Assembly (NCBI GenBank): GCA_963776205.1
Contig: CAVZLR010000005.1
Coordinates: 62,001 to 126,000 of the forward strand
DNA: 64,000 nt
DNA from: UBA4459 sp963776205
GTDB taxonomy: Bacteria; Bacteroidota; Bacteroidia; Bacteroidales; F082
Direction: 5' to 3'
Shown here: positions 9,239-18,450 of the stretch, piece by piece
How the letters are laid out: each line of letters opens with the position of its first letter
Position numbering within the stretch: position 1 is the first letter of the stretch
Program-made: the position numbers and the translations under genes
Notes under the pieces: generated by a model
What the model saw: only the letters and a program-made list of their open reading frames with translations
Databases searched by the model: none
Told to the model about the DNA's origin: nothing

Positions 9239-10612
9239 ATGATAGAAAAGTCAAGTCAGAAAACATATACAACTGCTTTTATAAGCCTTACCGCCCTGTT
9301 TTTCATGTGGGGCTTCATGACAGTGCTTAATGATATTCTTATCCCATTCATGAAAGAGGTTTTCGATCTGAATCATACCAAAGCTATGCTGATTCAATTC
9401 GCTTTTTTTGGTGCATATTTTATTGGTTCTGTCATTTATTTCACACTTTCGGTCATTTATGGAGACCCCATCAATCGGATAGGCTATAAAAAAGGAATAA
9501 TTGCGGGACTTCTTTTGTCGGGCATTGGCAGCTTGCTTTTCTATCCTGCGGCCCAGTTTCACTTGTACGGGTTTTTCTTGTCAGCACTTTTTGTATTGGG
9601 TCTGGGTTTTACTTTGCTGCAAATAGCTGCAAATCCATATGTGGCTATTTTGGGCCCCGAAAAATCGGCCTCATCCCGCCTGAACCTTGCTCAGGGATTT
9701 AATTCGCTGGGTACTACCATCGGGCCCGTTATTGGAGGTTATCTTATATTTAAATACTTCGGGGATGCTGCTGGTTCAGACGCCGTAAAGGTTCCTTATC
9801 TATTTTTTGCTTTGATATTTTTACTGATGGCAGGCGTTATTAAAGCAACAAAATTGCCACGTTTTACAAATCCTGAAGAAACACAAACAGGCTTTGGCGC
9901 TTTAAAATTCAGGCAACTGGTTTTTGGAATGATTGCCATTTTCATGTATGTAGGTGGTGAAGTGAGTATTGGCAGCATGATGATCAGTTACCTGGGCTTG
10001 GAAGAAATCGGCGCACTCACAGAAGTGGAAGCCAGCAAATATGTGGCAATCTATTGGGGAGGACAAATGATCGGGCGTTTTTAGGTGCTGTTTCGATTAA
10101 GTAAAATGGAAAATAAAATGCTTAAATACTGGTGCAATGATTGCCATTCCAATCCTGGCTTTTTTGGTAATTGCTATGGTAACCAACCTTGAAACTGCTT
10201 TGATCTATGGGGTATTTTTATTGGTTAATCTGGGAGCATTTTTGATGGGAAAATCATTACCTAACAGAACTTTGTACCTGTTTGCAATGATTAATATGGT
10301 GCTGCTGTTAATTGCTTTAACAAATACGGGAGCGATGCGCATTATGGGCAATTATTGCTATTGGTTTGTTTAATTCTATCATGTGGTCTAATATTTTTAC
10401 GCTGGCTATTGCAGGACTTGGAAAATATACCAGTCAGGGATCATCCTTATTGGTAATGATGATATCTAGGAGGTGCCATTTTACCGCTTTTCCAGGGTAT
10501 GATAGCAGATGGCTATGGTGTACATTTGTCATTTATTGTTCCTGTATTCAGTTATTTATATATCGCATTTTATGGTATCAATGGTTACAAACCATCTAAA
10601 ATAACAACATGA
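9239..10612 (+). pseudogene. FucP/GluP-type MFS sugar:H+ symporter (several frameshifts)
   Basis: An inner-membrane transporter of the L-fucose/glucose-galactose permease branch of the major facilitator superfamily. The first 281 residues are intact, with ALFFMWGFMTVLNDILIP, IGYKKG after TM2-3, and LQIAANPYVAILGPE and RLNLAQGFNSLGTTIGP, which are characteristic of FucP. The frame is lost in GRF|LGAVS (T-run at 10078-10082, one T short). It shifts again near 10099, 10130, 10331-10339 and 10468. Stitching the frames gives GAMIAIPILAFLV, ALWAIIAIGLFNSIMWSNIFTLAI, GLGKYTSQGSSLLVM and GGAILPLFQGMIAD...GINGYKPSK, a normal C-terminal half. The repaired stop (10610-10612) overlaps the next start (10609) as ATGA. 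The likely substrate is mannose or another sugar released by the neighbouring hydrolases. Confidence 0.82.
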
Positions 10613-11616
10613 TCAACAGAAGAAAATTTATTGAAAACCTTTCGGCAGCAGGAGCGTTAAGTTTGATACCAGGTGCATTAAAAGCCAATCCAAGTTAAAA
10701 CATGATACTTCCAGAGAAGCAAAATCCTTGCCTGTGGTCATCTCCACCTGGATTCACGGGATCGATGCCAACGCAAAAGCGATCGAAGTACTTAAAGAGG
10801 GGGGTAGCGTAGTGGATGCAGTGGAACAGGGTGTTAGGATACCTGAAGCTGACCCGGAGAACAGAAGTGTAGGATCTGGGTGGCTTACCTGACCGAGACG
10901 GTCATGTTACCCTTGATGCATGTATTATGGGTCCGGATGGAAATGCCGGTTCGGTTTGTTTTCTTGAGAATATCGTTCATCCTATTTCTGTTGCCCGCCT
11001 GGTAATGGAAAAAACCCCACATGTAATGCTGGCAGGTGAAGGGGCTTTGCAATTTGCCCTGGAAAATGGATTTGAAGAGCAAAATTTACTAACGCCTGGT
11101 GCTGAAAAAGCATGGAAAGAATGGTTAAAAGAATCAAAATATGAACCTGAAGCCAATTGGGAGAATGAACCCAATGAATTTCATGATACCATCGGATTAC
11201 TGGCCGTTGATCAAAATGGTGAAATAGCTGGAGCCTGCACAACGAGCGGACTGGGATATAAAATGAGAGGTCGGGTAGGGGATTCTCCCATTATCGGAGC
11301 CGGCTTATATGTTGATAACGAAGTAGGTGGCGCTACTGCAACCGGTATGGGTGAACTGGTGATAAAAGTGGTTGGCTCATTTCTGGTGGTTGAATTAATG
11401 CGCAATGGCAGAACCCCTCAGCAGGCGTGCGAAGAAGCTGTAAGAAGAATTGTAAAAAAAGTACCTGAAAACAAAATTCGACAGGTCGGATTTATTGCTG
11501 TGAATAAAAAAGGCGAAACTGGAGCATTTTGTCTGCAACCAGGTTTTAATTTCGCCTTGTATAAGGAAAATAAAAACGAAATGTTTGATAGCAAATCCTA
11601 TTATCAGAATGATTAA
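10609..11616 (+). pseudogene. N4-(beta-N-acetylglucosaminyl)-L-asparaginase (glycosylasparaginase), frameshifted
   Basis: An Ntn-hydrolase that cleaves the GlcNAc-Asn bond, the last step in N-glycan breakdown. The start at 10609 gives a twin-arginine-like signal (MINRRKFIENLSAAGALSL). One base is missing near 10695. The next frame gives LPVVISTW...AIEVLKEGGSVVDAVEQGVRIPEADPENRSVG, and one extra base at about 10875 moves to GLGGLPDRDGHVTLDACIM, then ALQFALENGF and so on to 11616. The autocatalytic Thr is in HDTIGLL (codon 11188-11190), followed by TTSGLGYKMRGRVGDSPIIGAGLYVDNEVGGATATGMGE, cited here as consecutive landmarks of the beta subunit. All catalytic parts remain, so only the two indels stand against a working enzyme. 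Confidence 0.85.
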
Positions 11617-11626
11617 ATATTCAATT

Positions 11627-14591
11627 ATGAAACCCTTACTCTACAGTTTATTGATAGCGACTTTCTTATTTCTCGCATGCAGTAAACCGCAACCAAAAGA
11701 ACCTTATGATTACATCAATCCCTTTATAGGAACAGGAGGGCATGGACACACGTATCCGGGCGCCACAGTGCCATTCGGGATGGTTCAATTGAGCCCTGAT
11801 ACGCGTAAAGATAGTTGGGATGGCTGTTCAGGTTATCATTATTCTGACAGTATTATTTTTGGTTTTAGCCATACCCATCTGAGTGGTACAGGCGTTGGTG
11901 ATTACGGCGATATCAGGTTTATGCCGACTGTAGGTGAGGTTCAAACAATGCCAGGTACTGCGCAAGCATCCCGATTCAGGATATGCTTCCACATTTTTAC
12001 ATGATATGGAAATGGCCAAGGCTGGATATTATGCGGTGCATCTGCACGATTATGACATATATGTTGGATTGACGGCCACTGAACACGCAGGATTCCATAA
12101 ATATCTGTTCCCGAAAACAGACCAAGCCCATATCATTGTCGATCTGAAAGAGAGTGTTACATCTGAAACCATCATTAGTTCGGAAATAAAAATAGAAAGT
12201 GATCGTGCTATTTCGGGATTCAGAAGGACAGATGGATGGGCCAACGACCAATTCCTGTACTTCTATGCTGAATTTTCAGAACCGTTTACTTCTTATGGAA
12301 TATTGGAAAATGATATTCATAAACCCGGTAAAAAATCTGCAAAAGGAAATAACCTTAAAGCCTGGTTTGATTTTTCTACTGATTCGCGTGCCTTAATTTA
12401 TGCGAAAGTGGGTATTTCCGCGGTGGATGTAAATGGGGCCAAGAACAACCTCCTAACTGAAATCCCTACATGGAATTTTGATTCAGTTAAAATGGTAGCA
12501 CAAACAAAATGGACGGATCAAATTGAAAAAATGAAAGTGGAAGGCGGGACAGACGAACAAAAAGAGGTTTTTTATACTGCCCTCTATCATACCATGCTGG
12601 CCCCCAATTTATATACAGATGTTGATGGACGATACAGGGGGCATGATCTGAAAAAACATGTGGCAAAGGATTTCAAAATGTACACCGTATTTTCACTATG
12701 GGATACATTCAGAGCGCTCCACCCATTGTTCAGTATTATTGAAAGGGAACGTACAAAAGATTTTATTCTTTCCATGCTCGATATGTATAAAAAAGAAGGA
12801 TTGCTACCGGTGTGGGAGCTAGCTGCCAACGAAACTAATTGCATGATCGGTTATCACGCAGTACCGGTAATTGTGGATGCCTATGTGAAGGGAATCAATG
12901 ATTTTAATGCAGGGGAAGCACTTCGTGCCATGCAGGCTTCAGCAAATGCAGATCAGTTTGGGTTGAAGGTATTCAGGGAAAAAGGTTATATCCCTGCCGA
13001 TATGGAAGGGGAATCTGTTTCAAGAACATTGGAATATGCTTACGATGATTGGTGTATTGCAGAAATGGCAAGGCTACTCGATCGGGAAGAGGTTTACAAT
13101 GAGTTTATACAAAGGGCACAATACTACAAAAATATTTACGACAAAGAAACCGGTTTTTTCAGGGGCAAAACAAATGGATGTTTCATAGAACCTTTTAATC
13201 CGGCAGAAGTAAATTTCATGTTAACCGAAGCCAATTCTTGGCAATATAATTTTTTCGTACCTCAGGATATAAATACCCATATTGATCTGATGGGAGGTGA
13301 TGAAGCCTATGATAAAAAACTGGACGAACTGTTCACATCTGACGGATTACTCACCGGCCGACATCAATCTGATATAACAGGCTTGATAGGCCAGTATGCC
13401 CACGGCAATGAACCCAGCCATCACATGGCATATTTATACAATTATGTAGGTAAGCCATGGAAAACACAGAAATTGGTGAGGCGTATCATGGATGAATTGT
13501 ATTCAAATAAACCGGATGGATTGAGTGGCAATGAAGATTGTGGACAAATGTCAGCCTGGTATGTAATGAGTGCTATGGGATTTTACCCGGTAACGCCCGG
13601 AAGTGATAAGTATGTTATAGGAACGCCTCTTTTTAATTCTATGGTCATTGAACTGGAAAATGGTAAATCATTTAAAATAAAAGCAAAAGAAGTTTCAAAA
13701 GACAATATTTATATCCATGCAATAAATTATAATGGAGAACCCTGGACAAAATCATACATCACACATGACATGATAATGAATGGTGGATTGCTTGAATTTA
13801 CAATGGGAAAAGAACCTAAAAAATCATGGGGACTCGTTCCTGCAAATCGGCCGACACAGAAAATAACAGATCATCAGATAACGCCGGTGCCTTATTTCAA
13901 AGCCGCATCAAAAACATTTACCGATCCTATGCAAGTTGAAATTCAGCATATCACGGATAAGGCAGAATTGTTTTGGATGAATAATAGTCATGCAACTTCC
14001 ACTGATGAAATGAATGCATATCGAAAAAAAATCGAAGTCCAGCAAACAACAAAATTAATTGCTGTGGCGAGTTTAAATGGTGAAGACAGTTATATGGAGA
14101 TTGCAGAGTTTGTAAAAATTCCATCAGGCAGTTCAGTAAAAATTGTCAATCCTTATAGCCTTCAATATACCGCTGGTGGCGACATAGCGCTGGTAAATAC
14201 CTTGAGGGGAGGAGCCGATTTTAAAACTGGTAACTGGCAGGGGTATTGGGGTGTCGATCTGGAAGCGACAATTGATTTGGGCGAGGAAAAATATGCTAAT
14301 AAGATAGGAGCAGGTTTTCTGCAAGACCATAATTCATGGATATTCATGCCTGAATGGGTACAATTCGAAATATCTTCCGATAGTGTTCATTTTGAGAAGC
14401 TGAAAGTAATAGAGAATCATGTGGATGAAAAAGAGGATGGTGGCATTGTTAGGGAGTTTGAAATTAAGTTTGCCAGGCAAAAAGTCAGATATATCAAAAT
14501 TTTTGCAAAAAATAGAGGCTTTTGTCCTGATTGGCACAAAGGATCCGGAGAACCCGCCTGGATTTTTGTGGATGAAGTTTGGTTGAAATAA
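11627..14591 (+). pseudogene. GH92 exo-alpha-mannosidase, lipoprotein (frameshifted near 11960)
   Basis: A calcium-dependent GH92 alpha-mannosidase, typical of Bacteroidota N-glycan and yeast-mannan utilisation loci. I chose the ATG at 11627, which gives the lipoprotein signal MKPLLYSLLIATFLFLACSK. The first frame covers YINPFIGTGGHGHTYPGA and GFSHTHLSGTGVGDYGD. One extra base between about 11950 and 11975 moves the reading to PDSGYASTF...GYYAVHLHDYDIYVGLTATEHAGFH. The rest runs uninterrupted to 14591, with WDTFRALHPL, ETNCMIGYHAVPV, GNEPSHHMAYLYNY and NEDCGQMSAWYVMSAMGFYPV. The last 150 residues look like an F5/8 type C (discoidin) carbohydrate-binding domain. The repaired length is about 985 residues. 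It lies 10 bp after the glycosylasparaginase and 24 bp before the BNR protein. Confidence 0.9.
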
Positions 14592-14615
14592 ATGTAATTT
14601 GAAAAAAATCAACGA

Positions 14616-17189
14616 ATGAAAAAATCAGTAACACTTATTATTACATCCTCAGCACTAATATTGGCTGTGTTTATGGTTGTTATTTTATCTTTTAATATCC
14701 AAAATAATGAGCAAAGAAAAACAACCGCTCAAACATTTGAATTGAATTCACCCTTTTATCCAAGTCATTGGATGGATTACCAGCGGGCATACCCTAATGA
14801 TTACATCAAGCCTGAAGTATACATCAGTGCCATGCGTGAAGCTTCTGTACAAAAAAGTGCATCCCGTGATCATAGACTGGATTGGGAATTTGAAGGGCCA
14901 ACCAACATCGGTGGTCGCATTACAGATTTGGCCATTCATCCTTCTGACCTGAACACAATATATGTCGCTGCTGCTTCAGGAGGTGTATTGAAAACTACCA
15001 ACCTTGGTAATACATGGGAAAACACTTTTACTGAAGCGTCAGTTATTTCCATTGGGGCTGTGGCCATTGACCCGAATAACCCGGATGTGCTGTATGCAGG
15101 AACCGGCGAAGCCAATGCTTCCAGTTACAGTTTTATAGGTGATGGTGTTTATAAAACAACCAATGGTGGCGGCACCTGGGAAAATATCGGGTTGACTGCT
15201 TCCGCATACATAGGAAGAATTTTGGTTGATTACAGCAACTCTGAAAATATTTTTGTAGCTGCATGTGGTAATCTTTTTTCTGTAGGTGGCGAAAGAGGTA
15301 TTTACAGAAGTCAGGATGGGGGATCCAACTGGGAACAGGTGCTGTTTATCAACGATTCTACTTCTGGTGTTGACCTGGTGCAGCATCCTGAAGAACCGGA
15401 AATTTTGTATGCAGCCATGTGGGAACGGAAACGAGGATTAAACTCCCGGAATTCATTTGGTGATGGTTCGGGTATTTGGAAGTCCATTGATGGCGGTGAC
15501 ACATGGCAAGAAATGATCAACGGTGTTCCCACTGGTAGTAACGTAGGCAGAATTGGCCTCACCATTGCAAAATCTAACCCCAATGTACTTTATGCAGTTT
15601 ATGATTTACCAAATTACGAAGTAAATGTATATAAAACGATTGATGGGGGAGAAAGTTGGAATCAAACAAACGATAATGCACTTGATGGAATGAACAGCTC
15701 CTTCGGATGGTACTTCGGCCAAATCAGGGTTGATCCTGTAAATGAAAATATCGTTTATGCATTTGGTGTTGAGATGTATCGATCGGACAATGGTGGAAAT
15801 TCATGGGTTGTAATTGCTGATTATAATAATTTTTATGAGATACATGTTGATCACCATGCCATGTACATTGATGAAAATACAGGTAGAATATTTGAGGGAA
15901 ACGATGGAGGCTTGTATATCAGCGATAACTATGGTGATGATTGGCAAAAATTAAATAAGCTGGGGATCACACAATTCTACGATCTAGAAATTGATTACCT
16001 GACACCCCATAGGTTATATGGTGGCACCCAGGATAACAATACCGTCCGTACATTGACAGGTGCCATTGACAGCTGGCAGGCGATACTTGGCGGTGATGGT
16101 TTTTACAGTCTGGTGGATTACACAAATAACAACATCATTTACGCTGAATCTCAATATGGAGGATTGGCAAAATCAACTGATGGAGGGTGGGACTTCAATT
16201 ACATTGCCGGGCAAATGGAAAATGACCGTATCAACTGGTCGGCGCCATTGATTATGCATCCGGAAGACCCGGAAACCTTATTTTTTGGAACCCACAGGGT
16301 ATGGAAAACAACCAATGGGGGCTCATTCTGGACGGCGGTTTCCGGCGATCTCACACAAGGCGGTTCAGGAGGCTTTCATACACTTACTACCCTTGCCATA
16401 TCTTCTTTAAATCCTGCTATCGTATTGGCCGGATCAGCAGATGGAAGAGTGCACATTTCAACCACCAACGGACTGGTTTGGACGGATATTTCCGAAGGGT
16501 TACCATTACGATGGATCACACGTGTTGAAACCGACCCCTTCGATGAAAACACAATTTATGCAACTGTTTCCGGTTTCAGGTGGGATGAAGAGGAACCTCA
16601 TGTGTTTAAATCAACTGACCTGGGAGAGAATTGGACAAGTATTTCAGGCAATTTGCCTGACTTACCGGTGAACAATTTGAAGCTTGATCCTGAGAATGAA
16701 GGTTATCTTTTTGTTGGAACTGATGCCGGGGTTTATTATTCGGAAGATGGCGGCGATTATTGGGAAAATATCATGAATAACCTGCCCAATGTGCCCGTTA
16801 CTGCGATGAAAATTCATAATCCTACGCGTAAACTGGTGATCGGAACTTATGGAATTTCTGCCTACAGCCTGAACCTGGATTATCTCGTAGGTGCCCAGGA
16901 AAATTCATTTGAAACATCCGCTAAACTGAATTGTTATCCAAACCCGGCAACTGTCAGAAAAGGAAATATTACCATAGAGATAAATGAATCGTTTAAGGAG
17001 GATTGCCGAATTGAGATTACTGGGATGTCAGGTAAAAACGTGAAAATCCTGCAGCCATCCGTTGGCAACCGAAGTGTTGTATGGGATGTTACCGACAATA
17101 GGGGAGCAAAAGTAGTACCCGGATTTTACTTTGTCAGTATTGTATCAGAAAAGACAAAGTATTCATCAAAAATTCAGATTACACCTTAA
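14616..17189 (+). CDS. T9SS-exported BNR/VPS10-repeat glycosyl-hydrolase-like protein
   Basis: An 857-residue secreted beta-propeller protein. It has an N-terminal signal or anchor (LIITSSALILAVFMVVIL). About ten BNR/sortilin-type repeats follow, each with a variant of S.DGG.TW (YKTTNGGGTW, YRSQDGGSNW, WKSIDGGDTW, YRSDNGGNSW, YYSEDGGDYW). A C-terminal Type IX sorting domain begins at LNCYPNPATV (about 770) and ends in GFYFVSIVSEKTKYSSKIQI. Such VPS10-like proteins are common in Bacteroidota and their activity is mostly unknown; sialidase activity cannot be claimed from the repeats alone. Its place at the end of the N-glycan operon suggests a glycan- or glycoprotein-binding role. A strong terminator follows directly. 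Confidence 0.85.
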   Translation: MKKSVTLIITSSALILAVFMVVILSFNIQNNEQRKTTAQTFELNSPFYPSHWMDYQRAYPNDYIKPEVYISAMREASVQKSASRDHRLDWEFEGPTNIGGRITDLAIHPSDLNTIYVAAASGGVLKTTNLGNTWENTFTEASVISIGAVAIDPNNPDVLYAGTGEANASSYSFIGDGVYKTTNGGGTWENIGLTASAYIGRILVDYSNSENIFVAACGNLFSVGGERGIYRSQDGGSNWEQVLFINDSTSGVDLVQHPEEPEILYAAMWERKRGLNSRNSFGDGSGIWKSIDGGDTWQEMINGVPTGSNVGRIGLTIAKSNPNVLYAVYDLPNYEVNVYKTIDGGESWNQTNDNALDGMNSSFGWYFGQIRVDPVNENIVYAFGVEMYRSDNGGNSWVVIADYNNFYEIHVDHHAMYIDENTGRIFEGNDGGLYISDNYGDDWQKLNKLGITQFYDLEIDYLTPHRLYGGTQDNNTVRTLTGAIDSWQAILGGDGFYSLVDYTNNNIIYAESQYGGLAKSTDGGWDFNYIAGQMENDRINWSAPLIMHPEDPETLFFGTHRVWKTTNGGSFWTAVSGDLTQGGSGGFHTLTTLAISSLNPAIVLAGSADGRVHISTTNGLVWTDISEGLPLRWITRVETDPFDENTIYATVSGFRWDEEEPHVFKSTDLGENWTSISGNLPDLPVNNLKLDPENEGYLFVGTDAGVYYSEDGGDYWENIMNNLPNVPVTAMKIHNPTRKLVIGTYGISAYSLNLDYLVGAQENSFETSAKLNCYPNPATVRKGNITIEINESFKEDCRIEITGMSGKNVKILQPSVGNRSVVWDVTDNRGAKVVPGFYFVSIVSEKTKYSSKIQITP

Positions 17190-17190
17190 A

Positions 17191-17225
17191 CAAAAAAGGC
17201 TGCTAGCAGCAGCCTTTTTTGTTTA
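17191..17225. terminator. Bidirectional intrinsic terminator
   Basis: AAAAAAGGCTGCT-AGC-AGCAGCCTTTTTT is a 7-bp GC-rich stem flanked by A- and T-runs, so it can serve both the BNR gene and the convergent flavoprotein gene ending at 17234. Confidence 0.88.
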
Positions 17226-17233
17226 ATTAAATT

Positions 17234-18247
17234 TTAGTGCATCGGGTATTTTTTAAATATCTCTGATGAGCGCATCAGTATATCCACATATTGTGCCCTC
17301 TGGTAAGCAAAAGGGTCTTTAGTATTCTTTTTGGATAATTTACCCCTGAATTCGTCCGGGCTTTCATACTGGTTATTCGCCATCCATATTTCCATATCCT
17401 CCAGCATTTTGGTGATCTGCTTTGGCCCGTGTTTGTAAATGGCACTAACCACTTCAACGGCATTGGCACCGACAAGTATCATTTTCACTACATCTTCGCC
17501 GGTAAATAATCCCCGGTTGGCACAAATATCTGCGTTTATTTCATCGTATAAAATGCCAACATACCTGAGTGGTAACCTGCTGTCAAACTCAGAGCTAAGG
17601 TTATACGGGAAAAACATTTCCTGCGTATTCACATTGATGTCGGGCTGGAAAAGCTTATTAAACAATACCAATCCATCCACACCTTTTTTATCCATTTCAT
17701 TAAACGTATACAATGGATTCGTATAAAATGGACTCAGTTTTACACTCACCGGGATTTTAACAGTCTTTTTAACGCCTTCAATAATATCAAGTTCCTCATT
17801 TAATATGGAACGCCCATCCATTTCAAATTCTTTCGGATTGTTATAGAGGTTAAGTTCTAAGGCATCGGCACCGGCATCCTCCAGTTTCTTTGAATACTCA
17901 TTCCATGTATCAAATTGTATAGCGTTTAAACTGGCAATTAAAGGTATTTTTAGAGCCTTTTTAGCCTCTCTAAAATTCATCAGGAATTCTTCAGGCCCAG
18001 CTGTATAAATGTCATTTGGAAATATAGAAGTCATTTCAGCATTTCTGTTGTCGTATCCTGTCATTTCTTCTTCCAAATGATAATTTTCCAGCTGAATCTG
18101 TTCTTCAAATAATGATTTATAAACGATAGCTGCAGCACCGGCATCTTCCAGTTTCTTTAACATCCCAATATCGGTTACTAAATTACTTGCTCCTACGATG
18201 ATTGGGTTCTTTAATTCTAAGCCTAGATATTTTATTTTCAGGTCCAT
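17234..18247 (-). CDS. Dihydroorotate dehydrogenase-like FMN flavoprotein
   Basis: A TIM-barrel flavoprotein related to dihydroorotate dehydrogenase. The N terminus MDLKIKYLGLELKNPIIVGA is the usual family start, so I place the ATG at 18247, not further upstream. Landmarks are DAGAAAIVYKSLFEEQ (about 35-50), DALELNLYNNP (about 125) and KIPVSVKLSPFY (about 165). VKLSP.. is the FMN/substrate region, and the C-terminal DVVKMILVGANAVEVVSAIYKHG binds the phosphate. It is about 337 residues long. It is divergent from nifJ, 203 bp apart; in many Bacteroidota this protein type sits beside PFOR, so a redox role in pyruvate metabolism is likelier than pyrimidine synthesis. That is inference. Confidence 0.85.
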   Translation of the reverse strand: MDLKIKYLGLELKNPIIVGASNLVTDIGMLKKLEDAGAAAIVYKSLFEEQIQLENYHLEEEMTGYDNRNAEMTSIFPNDIYTAGPEEFLMNFREAKKALKIPLIASLNAIQFDTWNEYSKKLEDAGADALELNLYNNPKEFEMDGRSILNEELDIIEGVKKTVKIPVSVKLSPFYTNPLYTFNEMDKKGVDGLVLFNKLFQPDINVNTQEMFFPYNLSSEFDSRLPLRYVGILYDEINADICANRGLFTGEDVVKMILVGANAVEVVSAIYKHGPKQITKMLEDMEIWMANNQYESPDEFRGKLSKKNTKDPFAYQRAQYVDILMRSSEIFKKYPMH

Positions 18248-18450
18248 ATGATAATTTATTTGCGATTGCAATCGTTTGAGGGGTAAAATTAGCACAAAAT
18301 AACCTTAAAAAAACAGTATGATAATCTAAATTCGTTTTAAATTATTAAGGCTGCAATAATTGTATTAAAAATCGGTTCAAAAGACATCTTAAATGAGTAT
18401 TTTCGCAAAAATTTTTGAATTTAATACTAGCTTTTCAAAAAGTAAAAGAT

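Noticed and set aside
10885..11405. Minus-strand frames within the glycosylasparaginase region
   Set aside because: The plus strand carries the conserved Ntn-hydrolase sequence throughout; the minus frames are incidental.
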